A DNA stretch of 48,175 nucleotides from Kalaharituber pfeilii (taxonomy: Eukaryota > Ascomycota > Pezizomycetes > Pezizales > Pezizaceae), in the NCBI GenBank assembly GCA_015179045.1, contig WHUZ01000178.1, forward strand, positions 1-48,175. The letters are read 5' to 3'. The position numbers and the translations under genes were made by a program. Below are positions 33,201 through 45,930 of this stretch, in pieces (the first letter of the stretch is position 1; every line of letters starts with the position of its first letter). Under the pieces are notes generated by a model. It was not told where the DNA came from and did not search any database. It worked only from the letters and a program-made list of their open reading frames with translations.

Positions 33201-33740
33201 GCAGCAACTAGTGTTCACATTGGTATGAGCTGAGTTGGTGTAAGCCTTTAATAAAAATCCTCTGACCCTACTATAAACTCACTCAGGAACTAAGTACTAG
33301 TTATATATTATCACACTAACTCAGTCATGCCATATATACAACCCAACCCAACTCATCTGGCTGCCAAGTCGAGTACAGCATAATGGCGTAATGAACCGGC
33401 TCGAAGTTATTACTTACCAACTCAACTCGACTTACTCAGATGGAATGTAAATGCTAAATGCATATATTAATATTATATATCAAATAATGTATGTATACTA
33501 TAAAACTTAGTACCGACTCAACTCACATTAGTGTGAAAACTACTCGGCTCATACTGGCTCACTGCCAAGTAGTAGTTGTATATGATCATACTGACTCAGT
33601 CACGCTTTACATACAACTCATACCGGCTCACTCGGCAGCTGAGTTGGGTACGTTTTATGGTATAACAAACTGACCTGAAACCTGACTCACTTAGAAAAAC
33701 CGACTTATAACTCACACCGAGTGTGAACGCTAGTAGCAAC
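33201..33740. mobile_element. hAT-type MITE (524 bp) with 8-bp TSD
   Basis: Element 33209-33732 has terminal inverted repeats: left TAGTGTTCACATTGGTATGA, right end (reverse complement) TAGCGTTCACACTCGGTGTG. The flanking 8-bp target duplication is GCAGCAAC (33201-33208) and GTAGCAAC (33733-33740), one transition apart. An 8-bp duplication and a YAGNGTTCACA-type end are standard for hAT transposons. There is no coding capacity. The interior is filled with ACTCA / ACTCGG words, and two related copies of a block of about 95 bp lie near 33284-33375 and 33552-33652. Confidence 0.85.
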
Positions 33741-35209
33741 TACTCTCATTCACAGGACTGAGTTCAATAAGGAACCACAAGTGTAAGTGCCGCATACCTA
33801 AGCCACAAGAAGGAAAAAAATATAGAACAGAATCCCACATTTGTAGTGGATAGCTCTGAGTATATATACTACATAGTAAAGCCTTTCTGTGAACACGAAA
33901 ATCATTTCCAGTGCATGCATGACAGGAAACTGTGTACTACCCTGTTAACAGTACAAGGTACAGGTTTGTAGGCCTAATGCTATCGATCACCACAATAGGG
34001 TTATAGCAATAGTAGCTTATAAGTAATTGACTATCCTATCGTCAGGTGGGACATGCAACTAAGTGTGCCTTGTATGATTAATACAAAGTATCTTCTGTAA
34101 TAAAACTTGACTCCAAAAATCAGAAAAAAAGAAAAAATTATAGGAGATAAAGAATATCCAGAAAACCACAAAGCTATATAGTTGGAATTGGGAATCTAAA
34201 TTTCTAATCCAGACCAGAGTGCAGTAACTTTAGATAGATATATAAAATAGTGACCGGGAGGGAGTTGGCTATGATTAGCAGGCCTCGTATTATCAAAACA
34301 TAGCCTCGATTATGTCTACAAGTCTCTCTACGGTGCTCACATTCAATTATCCTGTATGTTCCAGCTCTGTGCTGCATGTCGCATCCCTCAATATATGATC
34401 ACTTAATATACCGAACATTATATAAAATACTATTCAATTGATTAGGTAGGTGCTTAGGCTACCAGCTGCCTGATAATCAATGGTATGAATATCTGAGTCA
34501 CTACACAGTTGAGGATATACCTACATATAGACTAGTACAGTTTATTTCAATCGTCCTCACCCAATAATATATGGTCGCTGAAGCTATGATAGTTTTATTC
34601 TGCTAGCACCAGGTACAACAATGCTCGCTTTGGAGCGTATTGAGGCTATCATACCTATACGAACTCTGCAAGAAATACTTAAGAAGTCCAATGCAGAGGC
34701 GCTTTGCATGAGCGCCCTAAAAATAATCTGTATGGTTGGGGACATCTGTACATAGAGTGAATCTCACATCAACTTCAATACCTAAACTACAGCTGAAATA
34801 TATAGATACAATTATAGTAGTTCTATGCTATCCAATAATATATTAGCAAATGAAAATATTTATTTATTTAATTTTTTGTACAAGTGATTTGAAAGTCAAA
34901 TGTGGGAAGTTTTATATAGAAATAGGTCAGATTGTCTACTTTTAAAAACCACTGAATAGTATAGTAGAGTACATAAAATTTTGACCAAAAAGAGAAAGTA
35001 GCTAATCAATAAGAGAATGCCTGCTCACTATGCTTGCAATAGGGGTAAAGCATATGGTGGAAAGCTAAGGCAGAGCTTATGATACTTGTGATCAGGATTA
35101 GGGTTTTTAGTGCTATCATAGAGTAGTAAATTATATCTTTCTAACTGCGAGGATCTTTTCTGGTAAGTTTAAACATACTTTTTCCGCTACTTACACACAT
35201 GCCCTGAGA
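33741..35209. other. no gene recognised; decayed AT-rich sequence
   Basis: A minus-strand stretch near 34600-34720 reads LMQSASALDFLSISCRVRIG without stops and may be a gene scrap, but nothing around it supports a product. The rest is AT-rich without repeats I can define. Confidence 0.35.
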
Positions 35210-35214
35210 GACCC

Positions 35215-35952
35215 TGTTATGGCTAAGGTGAAAACTTGCCTACTACTGTAGCAAGAGGCAAGAGTTCTACTACTAATTAGCTACTACGGCTAAAAGTAAA
35301 GACTTACCTACTAAGGGAAAAATGCTGACCCTGCAATTGAATATAAGACCAATGCTGATTGACCAGACTGATCACCCATTAGGCTTGGCTGTTAATTCTT
35401 GCATCGTTTCAATAGAGCAGTACTACGGAAGGGTATGTCATCTGGAATGCAGCTTAATACATACACTTGAGTTACAGAAGCTTTATTTATATACACACAT
35501 GCATTAATATATTCGTTATCTTTGTCCTGTACTATTTTTGCATGTTTTTGTTATATATGCCTATTACTACTAGTATTAGCATTGATAAGGAATCACTACA
35601 TTGCTAGCCAATTATTTATTTGTTGACCCCTCATGTATGGCTGCGTTAAAGTCTATATAAGCACCAGCTAGTGATAGTATAGTTAAAAGAATCAAGACAC
35701 TAGCGGTATTCTAAGTCCTCTATAACTTTAAACCTATCATTCCATCATTACGTTCGTAAATCACTCTACTCTATTGTGTGCTCCCCACCAAGTAGCTGCT
35801 CTTCCAGTCCACCGTATACATCTCTGTAGCTATTCTGACCCACCATATTTATACTTTCGAGATGACGCCAGCACCGCTATTTTCCTAACCATAGCCATGA
35901 CATCCGGTCCCTTCTAGCACCCACCGGAACTGAGCACCTCATGGCCATAACA
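35215..35952 (+). repeat. 5' LTR of B3 (738 bp)
   Basis: Begins TGTTATGGCTAAGG and ends GGCCATAACA. TATA element CTATATAAGCACC lies near 35652-35664, followed by the transcript-start region as in the other copies. Confidence 0.9.
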
Positions 35953-35991
35953 TTATACTGCTTCTCTTTTACCTACTACCCTGCCTTCACA

Positions 35992-37200
35992 ATGTTAGCA
36001 CTAGAAGGCTCATCTGCTACCTCCTCTTTATTAAGGACCTCTCTCCAGAGATATTGCCAACTTCCGTGACGAGCAAGTATTTCAAGGTAATGTATCGACC
36101 TCTCTCTACCAGAGCTAGGAAGAACTACAAAACACAATAACCTATATTGCCTAGCTACTGGCAAATATTCATGGTCAAATATTGCAGCAGCTAGCATTAC
36201 CACCAGTATCGACTCCATAATAACGACAGCTAGGGTAGCCTCCTTAGCCTACCCAGGTCCGAAAAGTTCTCCTCTGAAGTATCTCCTCTGCTGGATACTG
36301 ATAGTACAGTTTCCTCTGCAACCTACAAATATTCCCCGACCCAAGTCAGCAAATTATACGGCGCACTAAAACCTGATTTTGGAGGACCTCTTCTACTGAG
36401 TATTGATGGTGTGGATACTCCTCCTCCTCCTCCATCAGTTATGGCCATAGAGCCTTCCTCCTCTTCGTTATGTCTCCTCACGGCTTCTGCCGAGCCCGAG
36501 GTTTGACACCTCCTTATTACTTCCATGAGTTAGTTAATGCCTAGGAGCCTTTCTCGCCTTCTCCACCTCCTACAAAAATTCCCCTCTCCAGAAAAGTTTG
36601 ATAGGGATGAAAAAGACCTTGACAATTTTCTTTCCTGGTCTAATGATAGATCAGGAGTTCATGAATTACTGCTAATGATGAAACCTCTCACTTGAAGGGC
36701 CCTGCCATCACCTTTTCCATCGGAACCCCTCAGCGTTATAAGGCACAGCTCTTACTCTACTGAGTATAACTTTCCAGGACTCCTCAGCCATTGCTGAGGC
36801 TGCTCGAAATATTTGGACATAAGCAGTAAGGTAGGATATAAGATTTCTTAACTGAAATCGATGAAGTATTAGTTCAATAACATAGCAAAAACCCTAACCT
36901 TGTCCTCATTTCCGACGTCTCCGCCAGCATTTGTAAGATGTTCAGAACTTTCTAGTAGGTCATTTTGAGTATCAAAGCTATTAGAATCAATAGAAGTTTC
37001 CATTGCCGATGCCTTAGGAAAGCCTGGGAATAAGTGCTTCACTCCCTCCACCACTATAACAAACATTACCTCCGTCAGTAGTAGCTCTACGATATAGCTA
37101 CCTCCACCTCCGAAGAACAAAAAGAGTGATAACATACTTGAAGAACTAATTCAGAGAAAATGCAACTTATGCATTAGGTACAAGATCATGTTATGCTATG
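35992..37200 (+). pseudogene. gag relic of B3
   Basis: The start is the ATG at 35992 (MLALEGSSATSS), equivalent to the B2 gag start MSAPEGSSAASS. Later segments around 36560-36640 correspond to the gag core (KIPLSRKV / DRDEKDLDNFL in adjacent frames). The frame is broken by TAA/TAG codons and indels. Confidence 0.65.
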
Positions 37201-38009
37201 AAAAGAAGTAGTGGAAACCTAACTGAAGCCAAAGAAGGAAGACAAAGGAGAAGTAAAATGCCCTGTAGTCATGAATCTACTCTCTCAACTAGACTAAAAT
37301 AAGACAAAAACAGATCTTGGCCACCTCAATAGATCCAAGAGGATTACTGAACTGTCTGACTTAGAGTAGATAGGGACTCTGCTCAACATGTAGGGCTCTC
37401 CATCATAGCGACCTCCTCAGTTGCGAGATAAAATTCAAAACTAGGAAGATTGTTAAGGCTATTGTAAACTATACAGCCCTTGTACTGATTGTTTCTTTAG
37501 CAGACTGAGTAAGGAGTTGACAATGAGGCTACGAGCAAAGCTTGTAATAATCAAGGAAAGTGATGATTCTTGTGAATCTTTTATTTTCGTTTTCATTTTC
37601 ACTTTCGTTTTTATTTTCTAGCATCCCAGTTCCTAATTCTATTTCCTCTGCTGGGGATTATATGCCTTCTATTAGCATTCCGTGAACATTTAATAAGGCA
37701 TTCATTAATCTTATATTGCCTTCTGTTCTGAACTCCTACCAGATGGTTAAGGAATTTGTTTTCGATTTTGATACTGAAGTTATAGATATCAGCGGATGCA
37801 TTATTAATTGTATCTGAGTCAACAATATTCTGAAACATCATTGCATATTTGTTGCACTCACGTTGAATTGCTTTCTATTCTTTCTGGTGATCCCCTTGAA
37901 GAGGGTGATATTCTGTTAATTGATGTATGCGAGTACTAGTACTTGCAATACGTTAATGTCTTTTTCTGAGGAACAAGTATACTACTTACTTCCTTACCAA
38001 AACTGGAAT

Positions 38010-38900
38010 CATGAAATCTCTTTTGAGAATTTTGATATAAAGCCTCCTCATAGTCCAGTATACCTGGAAAGACGATGAGACTCTTTAGAGATATATCGTT
38101 AAACACTTACTAGTAGAGAAGATACAAAGGTCAAGGTCGAAAAGTGGCTTTACCAATTTTATTCGGAAGAAAGATAGGTCCCTCTGACCATGCATTAATT
38201 TTAAGGGCACTAAATGAACTCACCACTCCGAACAAATACTCCTTGCTCTTAATGTCGGAACTCCTCAAAGAAGATCTAAAGTGATAAATGATTTATCAAA
38301 CTTGATCTCGATAACAGCTACAATATTATATGAATTAAGTCAGGTGACGAATGGTGGCTGTCAAACACAGCCAACAGCTCATTTGAAGTACCCAGTTATA
38401 CCTCTTAGACTTATCAACATACATACTTCCTTCGAAGAGATGATGGATGAGATTCTTCCTTGTATCGGTAGAGTTGTTTGGTACTTGGACTCTTAATCTT
38501 TGAAGGCAAAGAATAGGACTATAAAAGGATACTGGAAAAGTGCTTACCAAAATTGAGCAAGCATGGACTTACAGTACAAGTTCCATATATATGAAACTAT
38601 GTTCCTTAGTCATTTTATTAATAACCTCGAGATTAAGATGTACTCGGCCAAACTCTCTACCATTCGCAACTGGCCACAGCGAATAAAAGAAGGTGCAAGC
38701 CTTTCTAGGTTTTGCAAATGACTACTACCAATTCATCCTCAACTACTACCGCTAACTTATTTTACTCCATTATAACCCAACCACTTACAAACCTTGACTG
38801 GAAACATGCCCTTTATTTAGGGAGGGCAGAGCAGCAAGCTGCTTTTATAGAACTTCAAGACAAGTTCATTAGTGCCCCCATACTATGACAGTTCGATCGA
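38010..38900 (+). pseudogene. reverse transcriptase relic of B3, YxDD frameshifted
   Basis: Plus-strand equivalent of the B2 RT: LRALNELTTPNKYSLLLM-like segment near 38200, EEMMDEILPCIGRVVWYLDS at 38434-38493 and then a stop, exactly where the YxDD active site should continue. ETMFLSHFINNLEIKMYS and LSTIRNWPQRI-like blocks follow near 38590-38690, then LQDKFISAPIL near 38855. The YxDD lesion is identical in position and length to those in B1 and B2. Confidence 0.75.
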
Positions 38901-39399
38901 TCCCTGCCAACAATTATGAAACCGACTACTCAGACCAGGTACTCACTGGTATCTTGAGCTTAACAATGACATTACTACCCTTCACCCCTACGAGTACCAC
39001 TCCTAACTATGGACCCCTGCCAAACAAAACTACTTTATCTATGATAATGAACTCTTGGCAATCCTTGATTGTACAAATAGAGGATAGAGTTATTAGGAAC
39101 TAAGTTCACTATCTTCACTGACCATACACTTTACTACCAAATGACGTCTCAACAACTAGCAATCTAATAGGAGCTAGAAACTCTCTAAATTCGATTACAT
39201 CAGTCTAACAGCAAAGTAGATTCTCTCTCTCAGACTGGTGAAGTGCAAGATATATGAACTGATATCTCTAGGGTCAACTATGACGAATAAGTGAGGAACA
39301 ATAACAGGCTAGGTACCCTAACCATATTTGAGTAATAATAATAATACTATGACAGCAATGTGGCTCGATACTAGAGTATGTATCAGACTCCTTTCTCAG

Positions 39400-39790
39400 A
39401 ACTTCTACTAGGATGGCTGAAAAGACTTATGCTAACATCTACTAGTAGGAAGCTTTGAGGAGATAGTTATGGACTTTGTTGGAGAACTACTAAGGGCTTT
39501 AATGCTATTTTAGTTGTTACAAACTGGTTCACTGAAATGTAGCGCTACACTATACACTAGTAAAAAACACTTTAACAACTCAAGATGTCACCAACGCCTT
39601 CAATGACATCCTTAGGCAATTTGGTCTACCTGCCACATTACCTCTGAATATGTACTACATTTCACCTTAGCCCTTTGACAAGACATTATAGAACTCTAAC
39701 TCTGTACCACTTACCACCCCCAAACCGACAGAGTCTTTAATGCACAACATCTAGTATTGTAGAGAGTATATAATGCAGACTCCCAAATAG
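39400..39790 (+). pseudogene. integrase relic of B3
   Basis: Encodes TTQDVTNAFNDILRQFGLPA-like sequence near 39575-39635 and the WYCREYIMQTPK-like end near 39750-39788, matching B1, B2 and B4. Frame broken. Confidence 0.65.
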
Positions 39791-40265
39791 CATCTCCATA
39801 TCTTCCATGACCGAACTATGCTAGAGATGATGAGACTTGGGAAATGGTTGAGAATCTTCATAGATCATTAGAACCTATTAGAAAGTTCTACAATCAATAT
39901 TCGAAGAAGCCTTCGGGACCCTATTGTCTAATAAAGCATTGATAGCTCATAAGATAGAGCATCTCATACAAATGAGAATTCTGTGCAGCTATACTACTCG
40001 GATGGTTCGTTGATGTGAGTACCTTTTCCTTACGAAGACTTTTTCCTACTGGATTTTGTCTTCGGGAAGGTTTTTAATAGCTCACTAAGAATGAGTGAAA
40101 GATATACTAGTCTCACCATTGGCCATAGGCAACTGCAGTTCAGCTCGTATATTACTTCACGTATAAAGTATACCGATAGCCAAAGTATGAGATCCATAAT
40201 CCCAATTAGTTAGGTTTTCTGTTAGTGATTGTTACTTAGGACGAGTACCCTAAATAGGGGAGTAA

Positions 40266-41003
40266 TATATTAGCTAAGATGGAAACTTGCTTACCACTGT
40301 AGCAAGGGGCAATGGTTCTACTACTAATTAGCTGCCATGGCTAAAGGAGAAGACTTACCTACCAAGGGGAAAATGCTGACCCTGCAATAGAACATAAAAC
40401 CAATACTGATTGACCGGACTGATCACCTATTAGGCTTGGCTATTGATTCTCATATTATTTCAATAGAGCAATACTATAGAAGGGTGTGTCATCCGGAATA
40501 CAGCTTGATGCATACACTCGAGTTATGGAAGCTTTATATATATATATATATGCATTAGTATATTCATTATCTTTATCCTATACTATTTTTGCATGTTTTT
40601 ATTACATATGCCTATTACCACCAGTATTGATATTAATCAGAAATCGCCATGTTACCAACCAATTATTCATTTATTGACCCCTCATGTATAGCTATACTGA
40701 AGTCTATATAAGCGCTAGCTGGCAATAGTATAGTTAGAAGAATTAAGACACTAGTGGTATCCTAAGTTCTCTATAACTCTGAACTTATCGTTCTATCATT
40801 ATGCCTGTGAATCACTCCACTTCATTGTGTGCTTTCCACCGATTAGCTATCCTTCCAGTCTACCGTATATACCTCCATAGCTATTCCTACTCACTATATT
40901 TGCACTTCCGAGATAACGCTGGCACTGCTATTTTCCCTACCGTAGCCATAATATCCAGTTCCTTCCAGTACCTATTGGAGCTGAGTACCTCACACCCGTA
41001 ATA
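40266..41003 (+). repeat. 3' LTR of B3 (738 bp)
   Basis: Begins TATATTAGCTAAGA, a mutated form of TGTTACGGCTAAGG, and ends CCCGTAATA just before the GACCC target duplication. Preceded by the decayed polypurine tract ATAGGGGAGTAA. Confidence 0.88.
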
Positions 41004-41304
41004 GACCCTACTCACTCTGCTTGGGGGTCTATACAACTGCTAGTGGGGTGCCATCAAAAGGAAAAAAAACTAATAGAGATGTACACTTAATATCGAAGGA
41101 TCGCACTATATTATTAAGACCTGCACCTTTAAAATTGGTCTCTAATCTTAAATATCATATTCCTATCTGAATACTCCTATCCCTCTGCTGCAGTCATATT
41201 TTATAACAATTGTAGCTGTCATCTTTATCTAATCAACTACTCTAACTAAAATTCCACCACTATACTCACTATCTCTTTTGAACTTCTAACTTTCTAGTTG
41301 CCTA

Positions 41305-41580
41305 TCCATCAACTACAACTTGCTAAATCACTTTCTGAATTGCCTGTTGAATGGCCTGCTGAACTACTTATTGAATTGGCTACTGAATCTCTTAAATCCC
41401 CTACTGAATCCCCACTAAAGTACCTGCTGAATCCTCTACTAAATCACTTGCTGAATCAGTTGTAGAACTACATACTGAACTTGCTTGTTGAACTTCCTAA
41501 CTCATTTGCTAAACTGCTAGTTAGCTTATATAATCAATTGCTTGCTGAACCCTTCACTGAATTGTATAGTGTACTCTCAC
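41305..41580 (+). repeat. degenerate short-unit minisatellite
   Basis: Repeated words such as CTGAATCNCTTG, CTGCTGAACTAC and TACTGAATCC, spaced about 15-18 bp apart, run for about 270 bp. On the plus strand one frame reads Leu-Leu-Asn repeatedly. No exact period can be fixed by eye. Confidence 0.6.
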
Positions 41581-42861
41581 TTACCTACTAAGCCATCTAC
41601 TATAGCATTCCTTAAGTAGTAAGTTTAGTAGAGTATAACTTTGGAACCTATAATTTTTTTAGTATTAATAAAGCTAGCAAAATAGCAGTATCTCTTACCT
41701 TGCATTGTCAAGTTGTGGAGTTGAGAGGGGGCAAGGGGGTAAGTTTGAGATAGCTTTATCTTCAGATCAGGAAAATATCATAGTAGTTAAGCTAATTTTA
41801 TTTTAATTAGTATATAAGTAAGACTTACTCAAGTTGACAGAGATTTTGCACAGTTTTATTAAATGTACTGATCAGTAGCCACTTTTCAAGGTCATAACTA
41901 TAAAGTATAGAAATCTATTAGGCGATAAGAGAGGAAACCCGAGTTGAAATACAATCAGCTCAAGCTCAGTACTATATAGAAGAAATAGAATAGAATTTAT
42001 ACATCTTCATGCATAGGTACCCCTTTGACTACTTTGTTTTCATCTGGTATTTGTCTACAATCTTTATATGTGAGTGAAACTCCTTAGTACTATAAGTTAA
42101 TTCTTCACTATAAACATCAATAGTATGCAAAAAATAATAATAACAATGAGTAATTCCCAATTTAAGTACTTAAATTTTATTAAATCTTTAATTTAACAGT
42201 ATAGGTGAACACGCTAGGTCGACTGATTTGAGTGACTGATATGTGCAGCCGATGCAACAAATATATGAGCATTGTAGTGGAGATTCAACTGGTACACTAA
42301 GTAGGAGCAGCGAATACTAGCAGTGGGAGTAGTAGGCTGTAGAGTAGAATCAAATGTCTATCCCCAACCATAGAAAAGCTTTCTAGCAGGTACTTGTTAC
42401 CAGCATCGACATAGCTAAAGAGTAGGGTTAGGCAGTGAAAGTTGGGCTTTTTTATAGCCCAGTAAGATATACAACTTCATATCTCCACCGCAACATATAA
42501 TTTTGCTCCAATTATCTTCAAACTAGCCTCAAATGAAAGCCCTATGTCTCCTCTATATTTCTATATAAAAAAATAAGACACTTTATACTCTAAATTTTGC
42601 TGTGTTTATAGTGAAAGATAGCAAGTTTTGAGTAAATTATTGCCTTAGTAGGCTATCTTTATCATATCCTTGCCATACTATAGCTTGGTAGCAATGGCCA
42701 AAAAACTCTATAGAAAATAGACTCAGTAGTTTTTAGAATGATCTATCCTAAAAAGATATGACTTTTTATCAATAACCTATCTCAATTCAGATAACTTTTT
42801 ATCAACAGCTTATACAAATTTTTATACTAGTGTTATACACCACTGTAACATACTTGAAGTG
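41581..42861. other. no gene recognised; AT-rich spacer
   Basis: Very AT-rich with no convincing reading frame on either strand. A short palindromic GTGTTATACACCAC lies near 42831. The stretch 42230-42480 is less AT-rich but also unassigned. Confidence 0.4.
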
Positions 42862-44695
42862 GTAATGATCTGTTCCTCTATAATGATCTATTCTCTGAGT
42901 GCTTTTTGTTATACATTCCTCACTCTACTACTTATTTTGAATATATTGCAACTATAGAAATTGCTTAACATTACATTAATTTGATATTGCTGAATTAAAA
43001 TTTACTATCATAATAAGGAAAAAATCAAAATTTTATTATTTACAATCAAATTAATGTTTATTTACCAAATTTAAGCTCTTTGTATATATAGTATAGCTCA
43101 ATATCCTCGAAATCAGGAAAATAATATAGAAAACTAGTAATCCTCATCTATCTAAAGCTGGTCTTTTTATTAAAAGTTAATATTGCATATGTAGATCATA
43201 TGAGATGTAGTGTACCTTCACTTATATAGAAGTAGTTTATGTTACTGAGCTAATCTTTATACTTTGATCTGACCTTCAGTATTTCTAGACTCCTCAAGTG
43301 ATTCAGAAATACTAGGACTTGAAGTAGTAGTAGTTGAAGTACTACAGGTAGTAATAGTAACTCCTTCTGAGGTACTAGGTATGACAGAAGAGACCTATGG
43401 CTCAAATCTGCTATTAGAAGCTTCTTCTATCCACCCCCTCTTCTAGTATTCAAACTCTTCTATCTTATGAACTAAAGATCTTTCCTAGCCCTAGCTTTGC
43501 ATATGAGTTCCTCTATGGTGTCTTTTTGTAACTTATTCAGCTGTAGCCATCTCTCTCTATTTTCATTCTTCTTTTGCCTTACTATCATAGGTCACCTCGG
43601 GTGGCCGATAGAGTATATATGTGATATATGTAACATACCACAGCAAATATATGGGATGCAGGTGCATATTGCTAAATAGGCTATGCAGAGGACTAGTAAA
43701 CGACGCTAGTCATGTGTTTTTTCACTAATCTAGTGGGATGTGGTTCTCTACCCAAGACACCCAAGATGTTATATTCACTCACTTCCTTCTATGCTACCTC
43801 GAGCTAAAGTTAAAGTAATACTGGAAATGGAAGGAAAAAATAGTAGGAGATGTTGAAAAGAAAACAGAGAGTACTAGTAAAGGTCAAAAAGGAGCAAGAG
43901 AAACTTTAGAAGGTCTAATAGTTTAGAATAAAAAAGAAGCTACTAATATGCAAAGTAGTTAGCAAGGATAGATCGAGAAAGTAAGGCAAAAGAGGAATGA
44001 AAATAAAAAGAGATGGCTGCAGCTGAACAAGTTATAAAAAGATACCATAGAGGAACTCACATGCAAGGCTGGGGCTAGGAAAGATCTTTAGTTCATGAGA
44101 TAGGAGGGTCTAAATACTAGAAGAGAGAGTGAGTTGAAGAAGGTTTCAATAGCAGATTTGAGCCATAGGTCTTGTCTATCATACCTAGCACCTCAGAAGG
44201 AATTACTGTTATCATCCCTAGTGTTTCAACTACTACTACTTTAAGTCCTGGTATTTCTGAATTACTTGAGGAGTCTAGGAACACTAAAGGTTAGATTAAG
44301 GTATGAAGATTAGCTCATGAACATAAACTACTTCTATATAATTGAAGGTGCATTGTATTCCATAGGATCTATGTATGCAATATTGACTTTTAATAAAAAG
44401 ACCAGTCTTAGACAGATAAGAATTACTAGTTTTCTATATAATTTTTTTGATTTTGAGATTGTTGAGCTATATTATATACAGGGAGGACTCAACTTAGTTG
44501 AATAAAGATAAATTTAGTTGTAAATATTGGAATTTTGATTTTTTCCTCATTATAATAGCAAATTATGATTTAGTGATATTAAATTAGTATAATATTAAGC
44601 AATTTCTATAGTTGCAATATATCCAAATCAAAGTAGTAGAGTGAGAAATATATAACGAGGAGTACCCAGAGTATAGGAGGGCAGATCATAACTAT
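42862..44695. repeat. large imperfect palindrome, arms about 0.73 kb
   Basis: The left arm (about 42862-43593) recurs as its reverse complement at about 43970-44695, with a spacer of about 375 bp. Matching landmarks: GATCTTTCCTAGCCC at 43480 versus GGCTAGGAAAGATC at 44072; GGTCTTTTTATTAAAAGTTAA at 43149 versus its complement at 44380; CACTCTACTAC near 42921 versus GTAGTAGAGTG near 44633. Arms differ by many transitions. A transcript across it could fold into a long hairpin RNA. Origin unknown: a fold-back element or two inverted copies of one repeat. Confidence 0.8.
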
Positions 44696-44799
44696 ATCAG
44701 GCGTGCTACTTCTCATCATAAACCTCCAGCAACTACAACTACTCTAACTATCTTGTTAAGTAATAATCCTAATTAGCAATACACATTTTCAATATATTT

Positions 44800-45930
44800 A
44801 ATGTGCTAAAAATAACCCATTTTCTTATATATGAAGTAGTCATTTCTAATGAATTCAATATGCTAAAAAGAATCTATTTTCTACATCTACAAAGAGCCTA
44901 TATGTAGCATAGTTTACATCTGGAAAATAATCTATTTTCTCTATGTGCGATGAGACTATTTAATATGCATAAAATAATCTATTTTCTACATATACTATAA
45001 GAGCTTTCATAATATATTTGCTATTACAGATTTACTGCAATTGTAGGGTGGGTAGTGGATAGATGTGCACATAGTATACGCATATATGATATAGACAATA
45101 TGCAACAGCTGGGTACCAACATCGCAGTTATAAAATGTACTATATAAGCCATGCAGAGGACTAGCAACTATCAGTAGTTAAGTGTCTTTTTGGCCTGGCG
45201 GATGGTAACTCTCTATATTTACTATCATCTATTATATTTGCTATATACAAAATAACCTATTTTCTATATATGTGATGAGGACATTTTCAATGTATTTACT
45301 ATGCATAAAATAGTCTCTTTTCCACATGCCCAGTGAGAGTATTTCCAATATATTTACTATGTGCAAAACGGTCTATTTTCCATATGTGTGATAAGAGTAT
45401 TTCCAACAGTTTGTTTTCTATATATGTGGTTAGAGCATTTTCAACATATTTACTATGTACAAAACAGACTATTTTCTACAAATGCAATGAGGGCATTTCC
45501 AACTATATACAAAATGGTCTATTTTCTACATGCATGGTGAGGACATTTCCAACCTATTTACTATGTACACAATAGTCTACTTTCTATATACACAGTAAGG
45601 GCATTTCCAACATATTTACTATATGCAAAATGGTCTCCTTTCTACAAGTATGGTTAAGATATTTCTAATATATTTACTATATACAAAATGGTCTGTTTTC
45701 TACATACATAGTGAGGACATTTCAGACGTACTTACTATGTGCAAAATGGTCTACTTTCCACATACATGGTAAGGGTATTTCCAATATATTTACTATATAT
45801 AAAATAGTTTATTTTCTAAAATGGTCTATGATGAGAGCATTTGTGATATATTTACCATCTCTATTTTCAACATGCACAATGAGGGCATTTGTAACATATT
45901 TGTCATACATGCTATTTTACCTACCCTTGG
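44800..45930 (+). repeat. 58-bp minisatellite, more than ten units, interrupted
   Basis: From about 45280 exact 58-bp spacing is seen: units start ATTTACTATGYRCAAAAYRGTC and end GTGAGGGCATTTCCAACAT. Starts at about 45294, 45352, 45447, 45556, 45614, 45672 and 45730 (ACTTACTATG); some units are shortened. Older, more degenerate units occupy 44800-45010, before an insertion-like stretch at 45020-45220. The frame in the array gives repeated Cys-Ala-Lys-rich peptides that are not genes. Confidence 0.85.

Larger units (their letters stand above)
35215..41003 (+). mobile_element. Ty3/gypsy element B3, full-length, TSD GACCC
   Basis: LTRs at 35215-35952 and 40266-41003, flanked by the target duplication GACCC at 35210-35214 and 41004-41008. 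On the plus strand it has gag, protease region, RT, RNase H and integrase relics in gypsy order. CpG sites are strongly decayed and stops are frequent, so it is older than B2 and B1. Confidence 0.92.

Noticed and set aside
35100..35125. TTAGGG telomere-like word near 35110
   Set aside because: It is a single copy without tandem repetition.
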